From: Actinomadura litoris
GTDB taxonomy: Bacteria; Actinomycetota; Actinomycetes; Streptosporangiales; Streptosporangiaceae
DNA: 64,000 nucleotides
Reading direction: 5' to 3'
Assembly: GCF_009733595.1 (NCBI RefSeq)
Contig: NZ_WOFH01000013.1
Coordinates: 1 to 64,000, forward strand
How positions within the stretch are numbered: the stretch's first letter is position 1; each line of letters begins with the position of its first letter. Shown one piece after another: positions 1 to 8,080 of the stretch. The notes under the pieces were generated by a model. It saw only the letters and a program-made list of their open reading frames with translations, searched no databases and was not told where the DNA came from. Made by a program: the position numbers and the translations under genes.

Positions 1-63
1 CAACGGCTCGATCCGCGCCCAGGCGGCATCGGTGAGCTCATGACGACGCACCATGTCCACCAT
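1..63 (-). CDS. IS5-family transposase, N-terminal fragment (partial)
   Basis: The reverse strand reads MVDMVRRHELTDAAWARIEP and continues past the left edge. The segment RRHELTDAAWARIEPLL is the typical opening of actinobacterial IS5-family DDE transposases, which carry this DUF4096-like N-terminal domain before the catalytic domain. Starts are possible at 63 (ATG) or 54 (ATG, giving MVRRHELTD). Only about 20 residues are visible, so activity cannot be assessed. Confidence 0.65.
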   Translation of the reverse strand, partial: MVDMVRRHELTDAAWARIEPL

Positions 64-119
64 CACAACCCAGGACACAGATCAGCCTCAGCCAAACACC
101 CAGATCCACCGGACAGGAC
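1..119 (-). mobile_element. End of an IS5-type insertion sequence, cut by the window edge
   Basis: The 5' part of a transposase gene reads leftwards out of the window from about position 63. Between that start and a CTAG at 120-123 lies a short non-coding stretch whose outer end, read inwards on the minus strand, is GTCCTGTCCGG. IS5-group elements often target CTAG or TA, so CTAG probably marks the insertion point. The other end is outside the window, so completeness cannot be judged. Confidence 0.6.
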
Positions 120-199
120 CTAGGGCTCGCGGCTCCGCGGCCGCGGCAGTCGGCGCCCCGGGGTGGGCGTGGCGAGGCGCGCCGACCTACGATGACCCG

Positions 200-610
200 A
201 TGACCCACAACCTGCTCGGCGGCGTGCCTCCGACCGAACTGCCGGACAACGCCGAGGCCCGGGAGGCCCTGGCGAACGACGTCGACCCGTTCGAGGTGGC
301 CGCGCGCCACCCGGACTACCCGGGGGCCTGGGCCGAACTGGCCGACCGCGCCTTCGCCAGGGGCGGTGTGATCGACTCCTACGCCTTCGCGCGCACCGGC
401 TACCACCGGGGCCTCGACCAGCTCCGCCGCGCCGGCTGGCGCGGGCAGGGGCCCGTCCCGTGGGAGCACGAGCCCAACCGGGGCTTCCTGCGCGCCCTGC
501 ACGCCCTCGGCCGCGCCGCCGCCGCGATCGGCGAGGACGACGAGGCCGAGCGCTGCCGCACGTTCCTGAGCGACAGCAGCCCCACGGCGGCCGACGTCCT
601 CGGCGGCTGA
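200..610 (+). CDS. DUF3151 family protein
   Basis: This 136-residue soluble protein starts MTHNLLGGVPPTELPDN and matches the DUF3151 family, a small conserved actinobacterial family of unknown function that commonly sits next to purA, as it does here. The reading frame is open back to position 53, but the upstream residues are low-complexity and overlap the IS end; the ATG at 200 fits the usual N-terminus. Conserved-looking blocks include NDVDPFEVAARHPDYPGAWA, and GYHRGLDQLRRAGWRGQGPV followed by PWEHEPNRGFLRALHALG. There is no signal peptide or membrane segment. No specific biochemical role is known. Confidence 0.85.
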   Translation: MTHNLLGGVPPTELPDNAEAREALANDVDPFEVAARHPDYPGAWAELADRAFARGGVIDSYAFARTGYHRGLDQLRRAGWRGQGPVPWEHEPNRGFLRALHALGRAAAAIGEDDEAERCRTFLSDSSPTAADVLGG

Positions 611-755
611 TCAGCACCGCTGATCGTTTTCGCGGGGCCCACCCCCGGACGGCGTGCGTTTTCCTCTAGGTCCAGGTACGGGTACGCTTTGATCGCAAGA
701 GGCCCCTTCGCTCTTGCGGCGACCGGGGCCTTCGTCGTGGGAAGGGAACAGCGGC

Positions 756-2039
756 ATGCCGGCCATCGTTCTTGTCGGAGCCCAATGGGGAGATGAGGGC
801 AAGGGCAAGGCCACCGACTTGCTGGGCGGGGACGTCGACTACGTCGTCCGCTACCAGGGTGGCAACAACGCCGGCCACACGGTGGTCATCGGCGACAAGA
901 GCTACGCGCTGCACCTGCTGCCGTCCGGGGTGCTCTCCCCCGACGTGGTCCCCGTGATCGGCAACGGCGTCGTGATCGACCCGGCCGTGCTGCTCCAGGA
1001 GATCGACGGGCTGCGGGACCGCGGGATCACCTGCGAACGGCTGCTGATCTCGGGGAACGCGCACCTGATCATGCCCCACCACCGGGCCCTGGACAAGGTC
1101 ACCGAGCGCTACCTCGGCAAGGCCAGGATCGGCACGACCGGGCGCGGCATCGGCCCCGCCTACGCCGACAAGATCAACCGGATGGGCATCCGCGTCCAGG
1201 ACCTGTTCGACCCGAACATCCTGAACCAGAAGCTCGACCTGTCGCTGCGCGAGAAGAACCAGGTCCTGACGAAGGTCTACAACCGGCGCCGGATCGAGAC
1301 GGGCCCGATCGTCCAGGAGTACCTGGCCTACGGGGAGCGGCTGCGGCCGTTCGTCGCCGACACCTCGCTCGTGCTGAACAAGGCCCTGGAGGACGACAAG
1401 GTCGTCCTGCTGGAGGGCGCCCAGGGCACCCTGCTCGACCTCGACCACGGCACCTACCCGTTCGTCACCTCCTCCAGCCCGACGGCGGGCGGGGCGTGCG
1501 CGGGCTCGGGCATCGGCCCCACCCGGATCAGCCGCGTGATCGGGATCCTGAAGGCCTACACGACCCGCGTCGGCTCCGGCCCCTTCCCCACCGAGCTGCT
1601 GGACGAGCAGGGCGAGTTCCTGCGCACGACCGGCGGCGAGTACGGCGTCACCACCGGCCGCGACCGCCGCTGCGGCTGGTTCGACGCGGTGATCGCCCGC
1701 TACGCCACCCGGGTCAACGGGATCACCGACTACTTCCTCACCAAGCTGGACGTCCTGTCCGGCCTGGAGCGCGTCCCGGTCTGCGTCGCCTACGAGATCG
1801 ACGGCGAGCGGGTCGAGGAGATGCCGACCACGCAGACCGACTTCCACCACGCCAAGCCCGTCCTGGAGCACCTGGACGGGTGGAAGGAGGACATCACGGC
1901 CGCGAAGACGTTCGACGACCTGCCGAAGAACGCGCAGGCCTACGTCCGGACGCTGGAGGAGATGTCGGGCGCCCAGATCTCCGCGATCGGCGTCGGGCCC
2001 GGCCGCGAGCAGACGCTGTCGCTGCGTCCCCTCATCTGA
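756..2039 (+). CDS. purA: Adenylosuccinate synthetase
   Basis: It catalyses the GTP-dependent joining of IMP and aspartate to adenylosuccinate, the first committed step to AMP, in the cytoplasm. The 427-residue length is normal. The N-terminal P-loop and catalytic region GAQWGDEGKGKATD covers residues 8-21, with catalytic Asp13; the signature GTTGRGIGPAYADK is near residue 130. The ATG at 756 is chosen over an in-frame ATG at 714 because the protein then begins MPAIVLVGAQWGDEG, the family start, and a GAAGGGA ribosome site lies just upstream. purD, purB and purC follow within 7 kb on the same strand. Confidence 0.97.
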   Translation: MPAIVLVGAQWGDEGKGKATDLLGGDVDYVVRYQGGNNAGHTVVIGDKSYALHLLPSGVLSPDVVPVIGNGVVIDPAVLLQEIDGLRDRGITCERLLISGNAHLIMPHHRALDKVTERYLGKARIGTTGRGIGPAYADKINRMGIRVQDLFDPNILNQKLDLSLREKNQVLTKVYNRRRIETGPIVQEYLAYGERLRPFVADTSLVLNKALEDDKVVLLEGAQGTLLDLDHGTYPFVTSSSPTAGGACAGSGIGPTRISRVIGILKAYTTRVGSGPFPTELLDEQGEFLRTTGGEYGVTTGRDRRCGWFDAVIARYATRVNGITDYFLTKLDVLSGLERVPVCVAYEIDGERVEEMPTTQTDFHHAKPVLEHLDGWKEDITAAKTFDDLPKNAQAYVRTLEEMSGAQISAIGVGPGREQTLSLRPLI

Positions 2040-2098
2040 CTGGCGCCTTTACCCCATGTCCACCAGGGCCCGAGGCGCCGGCGCTAGCGTGCGGTGAC

Positions 2099-2944
2099 GT
2101 GACGCGAACCGTCGAGGTCCACGGCCACCGGGGGGCGCGGGGGCTTCGTCCGGAGAACACCCTCCCCGGCTTCGCCCACGCGCTCGCGCTGGGCGTGGAC
2201 GCCGTCGAGCTCGACGTCGGCCTCACCTCGGACGGCGCGGTCGTCCTCGTCCACGACCAGGTCCTCTCGCCGGTGACCCTGTCCGACACGAGGCCGGCGC
2301 GTCCCGGTGACCCGGCGTTCCCCTATGTCGGCAAGGCGGTCGGGGACCTCACGCTGGAGCAGCTCAAGACCGTGGACGCGGGCGTCCGGCGACGCGACGA
2401 CGCGTTCACGGCGACGCAGCTCCCGCTGCCGGGCACCCCGGTCCCGACGCTCGCCGAGACGTGCGCGCTGCTGGCGCCGTCCGAGGTGCGGCTGTCGGTG
2501 GAGCTGAAGACCGACCCCACCTGGCCCGGCGAAGACATCGCCCTGTTCGTGTCGGCCGTCGCGTCCGTGTTGGAGGGGGCGGGGGTGACCCGTAGGAGCC
2601 GTCTGCTGGCCTTCGACTGGCGCGTCCTCGCGGAGGCCCACCGCCACCCGGCGCTCGGCCGCGTGGCACTGGTCGAGCGCAAGACGCTCGTCCCGGGCAC
2701 CGCGTGGCTCGCCGGACTCGCGCCGGACGACCCGGTCGCCGCCGCCACGGCGATCGGCGCGACCGCACTGTCGCCCGAACACACGCTGATCACCCCGGCC
2801 CTGGTCGATGACGCCCACGCCGCCGCGCTCCCCGTCATCGCGTGGACGGTCAACGAGCCCGAGGACATGTCGCGCCTGACCAAATACGGCGTGGACGCGC
2901 TCGTCACCGACTACCCGGACCTGGCGTTGGCCGTCCGCGCCTAG
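2099..2944 (+). CDS. Glycerophosphodiester phosphodiesterase (GDPD)
   Basis: This 281-residue protein hydrolyses glycerophosphodiesters to glycerol-3-phosphate and an alcohol (family knowledge). The GDPD signature is complete near the N-terminus: HGHRGARGLRPENT at residues 8-21 contains the catalytic His-Arg and the metal-binding Glu, followed by VELDVGLTSDG and VLVHDQ. The C-terminus carries the usual VIAWTVNEPEDM and GVDALVTDYPD motifs. The start is the GTG at 2099, directly before the conserved core. No signal peptide is evident, so a cytosolic role in lipid headgroup recycling is likely. It is 59 bp downstream of purA and may be co-transcribed. Confidence 0.92.
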   Translation: MTRTVEVHGHRGARGLRPENTLPGFAHALALGVDAVELDVGLTSDGAVVLVHDQVLSPVTLSDTRPARPGDPAFPYVGKAVGDLTLEQLKTVDAGVRRRDDAFTATQLPLPGTPVPTLAETCALLAPSEVRLSVELKTDPTWPGEDIALFVSAVASVLEGAGVTRRSRLLAFDWRVLAEAHRHPALGRVALVERKTLVPGTAWLAGLAPDDPVAAATAIGATALSPEHTLITPALVDDAHAAALPVIAWTVNEPEDMSRLTKYGVDALVTDYPDLALAVRA

Positions 2945-2964
2945 AGAGCCGCCTCAGCCACCGC

Positions 2965-3042
2965 GCGGGCGCGTAGCTGAGCGGTGGGGCGAAGCCGGAG
3001 GCGAGCCCCACCGGGAAGATCGCGAAGCGATGCCGCGCCCGC
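2965..3042. other. Structured intergenic element, three-stem fold
   Basis: In the gap between the convergent GDPD and corA genes, three perfect complementary pairs nest as a junction. The outer stem pairs 2965-2973 with 3034-3042 (9 bp), one hairpin pairs 2982-2990 with 3005-3013 (9 bp), and a second pairs 3019-3023 with 3027-3031 (5 bp). It could be a bidirectional terminator, a structured RNA or a dispersed palindromic repeat. The sequence alone does not decide. Confidence 0.5.
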
Positions 3043-3062
3043 CAAGGCACGGTCACCGCCCG

Positions 3063-3135
3063 AGCCGCCAGGCGAGGGCGGTGGGCCGGGACTTCATGAA
3101 CACAGCCGCCAGGCGAGTGCCTTGGGCCGGGACTT
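3063..3135. repeat. Two imperfect 32-bp direct repeats
   Basis: Positions 3063-3094 and 3104-3135 match at 29 of 32 bases and share the segments AGCCGCCAGGCGAG and TGGGCCGGGACTT. They have a 41-bp period and lie between the structured element and the 3' end of corA. No coding role is seen. Confidence 0.7.
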
Positions 3136-3141
3136 GAATAG

Positions 3142-4224
3142 TCACAGCCAGCCGTTGCGGCGGAAGCCTCGGTAGAGGGAGAGACAGGCCAGGCCGATGA
3201 CGGCGAGGATCAGCGGGTAGCCGTAGCGCCACTGCGTCTCGGGCATGAAGTCGAAGTTCATCCCGTAGACCCCGGCGATGGCCGTCGGGACCATGAAGAT
3301 CGCGCCCCAGGCGGAGATCTTGCGCATGTCCTGGTTGTCGGCGACGGTCACCTGTGTCATGTGGGCCTGGAGTATGGGGTTCAGCAGCTCGTCGTAGGAC
3401 TCGACCTGCTCGCGGACGCGGGTGAGGTGGTCCTCGACGTCCCGGAGGTACTCCTTGATCTCGGCGGGCACGAAGCGGCGGCCCGACAGGTTGCGCAGCG
3501 GGCCGGCGAGCGGGCCGACGGCGCGCTTGAGCTGGATGACCTCGCGCTTGAGGCGGTAGATGCGGCGGGACTCGTCGGTGCGCTCGGGGGAGAAGACGGC
3601 CTCCTCGACCTCGTCGATGTCCTCCTGGACGGCGTCGGCGACGCAGACGTAGCCGTCCACCACGCGGTCGGCGACGGCGTGCAGGACGGCCGCCGGGCCC
3701 TTGCCGAGGCGGGCCGGGTCGCGCTCCAACTGCTCGCGGACGGGCCCGAGGGCCCCGTGCGCGCCGTGCCGGACGGTGACGACGAAGTCCGGCCCGCAGA
3801 AGATCATGATCTCGCCGGTCTCGACGACCTCCGCGCCGCCCGGCCCGCTCGCGACGTAGCCGACGGTCTTCATCACGACGAAGTGCACGTCGTCATAGCG
3901 CTCCAGCTTGGGCCGCTGGTGGGCGTGGATCGCGTCCTCGACGGCGAGCGGGTGCAGGCCGAAGACCTCGGCCAGCTCGGCCAGCTCGGTCGCGGACGGC
4001 TCGTGGAGCCCGACCCAGACGAAGCCCGCGGAGTCGCCGTCGGCGGTGAGGCGGCCGTCGCGGATGAGGCGCACCGCGTCCTCGACGGTCGCCGTGGAGG
4101 CGCGGTGCCCGTCGATGTAGGCGGCCCAGTCGATGACGGCGGAGTCGCGGGGGCGGATCGGCGCGGCGGTGGGGCGCCCGCGCGTCTTGAACAAGCCGCT
4201 GGGGCGGACTCTGGTCATGGCCAT
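3142..4224 (-). CDS. corA: CorA-family magnesium/cobalt transporter
   Basis: This 360-residue protein is a CorA/ZntB-type divalent-cation channel subunit of the inner membrane, expected to act as a pentamer. A large cytoplasmic domain (about residues 1-290) is followed by two C-terminal transmembrane helices. The pore signature YGMN lies at residues 320-323, followed by the loop FDFMPETQW and the last helix, ending in basic residues (RGFRRNGWL). The ATG at 4224 has an AGGAG site about 8 bases upstream; a second ATG lies two codons in. It is convergent with the purA-GDPD pair. Confidence 0.93.
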   Translation of the reverse strand: MAMTRVRPSGLFKTRGRPTAAPIRPRDSAVIDWAAYIDGHRASTATVEDAVRLIRDGRLTADGDSAGFVWVGLHEPSATELAELAEVFGLHPLAVEDAIHAHQRPKLERYDDVHFVVMKTVGYVASGPGGAEVVETGEIMIFCGPDFVVTVRHGAHGALGPVREQLERDPARLGKGPAAVLHAVADRVVDGYVCVADAVQEDIDEVEEAVFSPERTDESRRIYRLKREVIQLKRAVGPLAGPLRNLSGRRFVPAEIKEYLRDVEDHLTRVREQVESYDELLNPILQAHMTQVTVADNQDMRKISAWGAIFMVPTAIAGVYGMNFDFMPETQWRYGYPLILAVIGLACLSLYRGFRRNGWL

Positions 4225-4608
4225 GAGGTGCTCCTAACCCTCCGGCCACACGCGTAACGCGCGCGCTCGACCCGGGCTGGATCAGCTCAGGGAACGCACG
4301 CGGGCGACGGCCGGACGCCAGATGGAGGCGGACGGATGGACAGTCCTGCTCGGACTGTGAGGGTTTTCCGGCGAACCGCAAGGATCACCAGGACTCATCC
4401 CGACCACCTCCTTCCGCACCTTCGACAGCGGGCGTCAAGCCCGTCGCAGCTTACCAGCCGATATTTAGGACGCCGGGCGCAATGCGAAGGTTCACCCGTG
4501 ACCCGTGTGACGGCCGCCTCACCGTCACGCGCCCGCCCCGCGCCCGGACGCGGGGCGGCGCGGGGCGCGGGACGCGGGCGGGGGGCGGGACCACTAAGCT
4601 CGCGTGAC
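4225..4608. promoter_or_regulatory. Divergent corA/purD intergenic region with two hairpins
   Basis: The 384-bp gap must hold promoters for corA (leftward) and purD (rightward). Two perfect inverted repeats are visible: a 7-bp stem at 4340-4346 with 4352-4358, inside the corA leader, and a 9-bp GC-rich stem at 4534-4542 with 4549-4557, about 50 bp before purD. I looked for an M-box magnesium riboswitch in the corA leader and found no recognisable core. No clear -10/-35 pair is evident. Confidence 0.35.
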
Positions 4609-5871
4609 GTGCGAGTACTCGTCCTTGGATCGGGTGGCCGCGAGCACGCGCTCGCCCGCGCCCTGCACCGCGACCCAGCCGTCAGCGCCCTCCACTGCGC
4701 CCCGGGCAACCCGGGCACGGCGGCGATCGCGGACAACCACCAGCTCGACCCCACCGACCCCGTCGCCGTGACCGAGCTGGCCGGGCGGCTCAGCATCGAA
4801 CTCGTCGTCGTCGGCCCCGAGGTGGTGCTGATGGCGGGGGTCGGCGACGCGCTGCGCGCGGCCGGCATCCCCTGCTTCGGGCCCGACCGCGCCGCCGCCC
4901 GCATCGAGGGGTCCAAGGCGTTCGCGAAGGAGGTCATGGCGGCGGCGGGCGTCCCGACCGCCGACGCGCGCGTCTGCGAGACGACCGCGCAGGTCGAGGC
5001 GGCGCTGGACGCGTTCGGCCCGCCCTACGTGGTGAAGGACGACGGGCTCGCCGCCGGCAAGGGCGTGGTGGTCACCGACGACCGGGCGGCCGCCGCCGCG
5101 CACGCCGCGTCCTGCGACCGCGTGGTCGTCGAGGAGTTCCTGGACGGCCCGGAGGTGTCGCTGTTCGCGCTGTGCGACGGGGTGCACGCCGTCCCGCTGC
5201 TGCCCGCGCAGGACTTCAAGCGCGCCTACAACGGGAACGAGGGCCCCAATACGGGTGGGATGGGCGCCTACACACCGCTCCCCTGGGCGCCCGACGGCCT
5301 CGTGGAGGAGATCATGGCGACGGTCGTCCAGCCGACCGTCGACGAGCTGCGCGGCCGCGAGACGCCCTACGTCGGCGTCCTGTACGCGGGTCTGGCGCTG
5401 ACGTCCCGGGGCCTGCGCGTGATCGAGTTCAACGCCCGGTTCGGCGACCCGGAGGTGCAGGTCGTCCTGGACAGGCTGGCCACGCCGCTCGCGACGCTCC
5501 TCCAGGCGTGCGCGATCGGCGGGCTCGACCCGGCGCTGCGTCCCGAGTGGCGGCCGGGCGCGGCCGTCACGGTCGTGGTGGCCGCCGAGGGCTACCCGTC
5601 CGCGCCGGTCAAGGGCGACGAGATCACGGGGCTGGCCGAGGCGAACGTGGTCGAGGGCGCCTACGTGCTGCACGCGGGCACCGGCCGCGACGCCGAGGGG
5701 CGGCTCGTCGCCTCCGGCGGCCGCGTCCTCGACGTGGTCGGCTCCGGGCCGGACCTGGCCACCGCCCGCGCGGCGGCCTACGACGCCGTCGCCGAGATCT
5801 CGCTGCGCGGCTCCCACCACCGCACCGACATCGCGCTGGAGGCCGCCGAGCCGGCCGGCCGGGCCGGCTGA
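4609..5871 (+). CDS. purD: Phosphoribosylamine-glycine ligase (GAR synthetase)
   Basis: It ligates phosphoribosylamine and glycine with ATP, the second step of de novo purine synthesis. The 420-residue length is typical. The N-terminal motif VLGSGGREHALA is at residues 5-16; the ATP-grasp domain shows DGLAAGKGVVVT, NEGPNTGGMGAYTPLPW and IEFNARFGDPEVQ, and the C-terminal domain follows. The frame is open well upstream, but GTG at 4609 gives VRVLVLGSGGREH, the family N-terminus. It lies 45 bp before purB and is probably in one transcription unit with the MOSC gene and purC. Confidence 0.96.
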   Translation: MRVLVLGSGGREHALARALHRDPAVSALHCAPGNPGTAAIADNHQLDPTDPVAVTELAGRLSIELVVVGPEVVLMAGVGDALRAAGIPCFGPDRAAARIEGSKAFAKEVMAAAGVPTADARVCETTAQVEAALDAFGPPYVVKDDGLAAGKGVVVTDDRAAAAAHAASCDRVVVEEFLDGPEVSLFALCDGVHAVPLLPAQDFKRAYNGNEGPNTGGMGAYTPLPWAPDGLVEEIMATVVQPTVDELRGRETPYVGVLYAGLALTSRGLRVIEFNARFGDPEVQVVLDRLATPLATLLQACAIGGLDPALRPEWRPGAAVTVVVAAEGYPSAPVKGDEITGLAEANVVEGAYVLHAGTGRDAEGRLVASGGRVLDVVGSGPDLATARAAAYDAVAEISLRGSHHRTDIALEAAEPAGRAG

Positions 5872-5916
5872 GACCCGGGCGCTCGGGCACGGCGGGCGAC
5901 CTGGGACAATCGTCGG

Positions 5917-7227
5917 GTGATCGAGAGGTACACGCTTCCGGAGATGGGCCGCGTCTGGAGTGACGCGCACAAATACGAGCTGTGGTGCCAGGTGGAGGTC
6001 CTCGTCGTCGAGGCCCACGCCGAGGCGGGCACCATCCCGCCGGAGGTGGTCGAGCCGGTCCGCAAGGCGCCGCCGCCGACGCCGGAGGCGGTGCACGCGA
6101 TCGAGGCGGTCACCCAGCACGACGTGATCGCCTTCCTGTCGGCGTGGGCCGACAACACCGAGCCGCGCGAGGCGGCCCGGTACGTCCACTTCGGCATGAC
6201 CTCCTCGGACCTGCTCGACACCGCGCTCGCGCTCCAACTCGTCGAGGCCACCGACATCCTGCTCGCCAAGGCCGACACGCTCGTCGCGACCCTGCGCGAC
6301 CACGCGCTCGCGCACCGGGCGACGCTGCGGGTGGGGCGCACGCACGGCATCCACGGCGAGCCCGACGTGTGGGGCCACCGCGTCGCCGACTTCGCGTTCG
6401 CCATGGCCCGCTCCCGCGACCGCCTGCGCCGCGCCCGCGAGGCCGTCGGCGTGATGGCCATCTCCGGCGCCGTCGGCACCTACTCCAACATCGACCCGGC
6501 CGTCGAGCTGCACGTCGCGCGCAAGCTCGGGCTGAAGAGCGCGGACGTCTCGACGCAGGTCGTGATCCGCGACGGGATCAGCGAGTGGGTCTCGGCCCTG
6601 GCGATCATGGCGACGGTGTGCGAGGCGGTCGCGCTGGAGGTGCGGCACGGCCAGCGGACCGAGGTCCGCGAGCTGTGGGAGCCGTTCGGCAAGGGCCAGA
6701 AGGGCTCGTCGGCGATGCCGCACAAGAAGAACCCGATCATCTCCGAGCGGCTCGCGGGGATGGCGCGGATCGTCCGCGCGCAGGTCGTCCCGGTGCTGGA
6801 GGGCATCCCGCTCTGGCACGAGCGCGACATCTCGCACTCCTCGACGGAGCGGATCGCGCTCCCGGACGCCTCGATCGCGCTCGACTACATGCTGAACCTC
6901 ACGAACCGGCTCATGTCCGGCCTGGTCGTGGACGAGGCGCGGATGCGGGCCAACCTCGACTCGACCGGCGGCCTGATCTACACCTCGACCGTCCTGCTGG
7001 AGCTGGTCGAGGCGGGCATGTCGCGCGACGACGAGGCGTACCCGCTCGTCCAGAAGGCCGCGATGGAGACCTGGGAGACCGGCGTCCCCTTCCGCGACAC
7101 GCTGCGCACGCACGCCGCCGCGGCGGGCCTCACGCTGGACGAGGCGCGCCTGGACGCCGTCTGCCGCCCCGAGCGCTTCGTCGAGCGCCTGTCCCCCGTC
7201 TTCGACCGCCTCTCCGCCCTCGCCTGA
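5917..7227 (+). CDS. purB: Adenylosuccinate lyase
   Basis: It cleaves fumarate from SAICAR and from adenylosuccinate, so it acts in both IMP and AMP synthesis. The 436-residue protein shows the fumarase/aspartase-superfamily signature SSAMPHKKNPI near residues 265-275, the TSSDLLDTALALQL block and the GRTHGIHGEPD block. The start is GTG at 5917 (MIERYTLPEM), the normal family N-terminus. Its neighbours purD and purC supply flanking steps of the pathway; purC makes its SAICAR substrate. Confidence 0.96.
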   Translation: MIERYTLPEMGRVWSDAHKYELWCQVEVLVVEAHAEAGTIPPEVVEPVRKAPPPTPEAVHAIEAVTQHDVIAFLSAWADNTEPREAARYVHFGMTSSDLLDTALALQLVEATDILLAKADTLVATLRDHALAHRATLRVGRTHGIHGEPDVWGHRVADFAFAMARSRDRLRRAREAVGVMAISGAVGTYSNIDPAVELHVARKLGLKSADVSTQVVIRDGISEWVSALAIMATVCEAVALEVRHGQRTEVRELWEPFGKGQKGSSAMPHKKNPIISERLAGMARIVRAQVVPVLEGIPLWHERDISHSSTERIALPDASIALDYMLNLTNRLMSGLVVDEARMRANLDSTGGLIYTSTVLLELVEAGMSRDDEAYPLVQKAAMETWETGVPFRDTLRTHAAAAGLTLDEARLDAVCRPERFVERLSPVFDRLSALA

Positions 7228-7297
7228 CCCCGCCCGGCGGGATGATCGGGACGGGCGGGGACGTTCGACACGGATGCAACGACCACTGGAGGGGACC

Positions 7298-8080
7298 TTG
7301 CCGGCGACGCTGACCGAACTGAACGTGTATCCGCTCAAGAGCGGCCGCGGCACATCACTGGAGCGTGCCGAGCTGACGGACCGCGGGGTGCGGTACGACC
7401 GCGAGTTCATGCTCGTCACGCCCGACGGCCGCTTCATGTCGCAGCGGACCACCGCGTCGATGGCGTTGATGCGGCCGGCCTACAACGGCGAGGTCCTGTC
7501 GGTGGACGCGCCGGGCATGGAGACGCTCGTCCACAAGGCGGCGGACGACGGCGACGTCCTGGACGTGACCGTGCACCGGTACGAGTGCCAGGGCGTCGAC
7601 CAGGGGGACGAGGCCGCCGCCTGGTTCTCCTCGTTTCTGGGGCGCGACTGCCGGCTGGTGCGCTTCACCGGCAGTCGCGCCACGGGGCGGGGCGGCGGCG
7701 TGCTGATGTTCGCCGACGCCTACCCGCTGCTGCTCATCTCCGCCGAGTCGCTCGCCGAGCTGAACGGGCGGCTGGACGAGCCGCTCCCGATGAACCGGTT
7801 CCGGCCGAGCATGGTCGTGGAGGGGCTCGGCGCGTTCGGCGAGGACGAGGTCCGGCTGCTGCGCGTCGGCGAGACGGTGGTCGAGCTGGTGAAGGCGCGC
7901 GGGCGCTGCGTCGTCACCACCACCGACCAGGACACCGCCGAGCGCGGCCGGGAGCCGCTGCGGACCCTCGCGTCCTACCGCACCCGGGACCAGGAGATCG
8001 TGTTCGGGCAGGACGCGATCCCCCGCACGGTCGGCGCGCTCGCGGTCGGCGACCCGGTCGAGATCCTGGAGTACAAGTGA
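7298..8080 (+). CDS. MOSC domain-containing protein with MOSC N-terminal beta-barrel domain
   Basis: MOSC proteins bind or transfer sulfur in molybdenum-cofactor chemistry, as in the MoCo sulfurase C-terminal domain and YcbX/YiiM. This ~260-residue protein has the beta-barrel N-domain (ELNVYPLKSGRG, then YDREFMLVTPDGRFMSQR) and a MOSC domain with MNRFRPSMVVEG and KARGRCVVTTTDQ, including the conserved Cys. TTG at 7298 is preferred because a strong GGAGGGG site precedes it; ATG at 7274 is the alternative. Its stop overlaps the purC start by four bases, so it is translationally coupled within the purine operon. Its exact substrate is unknown. Confidence 0.85.
   Translation: MPATLTELNVYPLKSGRGTSLERAELTDRGVRYDREFMLVTPDGRFMSQRTTASMALMRPAYNGEVLSVDAPGMETLVHKAADDGDVLDVTVHRYECQGVDQGDEAAAWFSSFLGRDCRLVRFTGSRATGRGGGVLMFADAYPLLLISAESLAELNGRLDEPLPMNRFRPSMVVEGLGAFGEDEVRLLRVGETVVELVKARGRCVVTTTDQDTAERGREPLRTLASYRTRDQEIVFGQDAIPRTVGALAVGDPVEILEYK

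Noticed and set aside
4225..4470. Magnesium (M-box) riboswitch in the corA leader
   Set aside because: No conserved M-box core segments could be recognised; only an isolated 7-bp hairpin is present.
4594..7452. 952-codon minus-strand open frame opposite purD and purB
   Set aside because: It is an antisense shadow caused by GC-rich third positions; the plus strand encodes two unmistakable enzymes and the antisense product is low-complexity Arg/Gly/His/Val.
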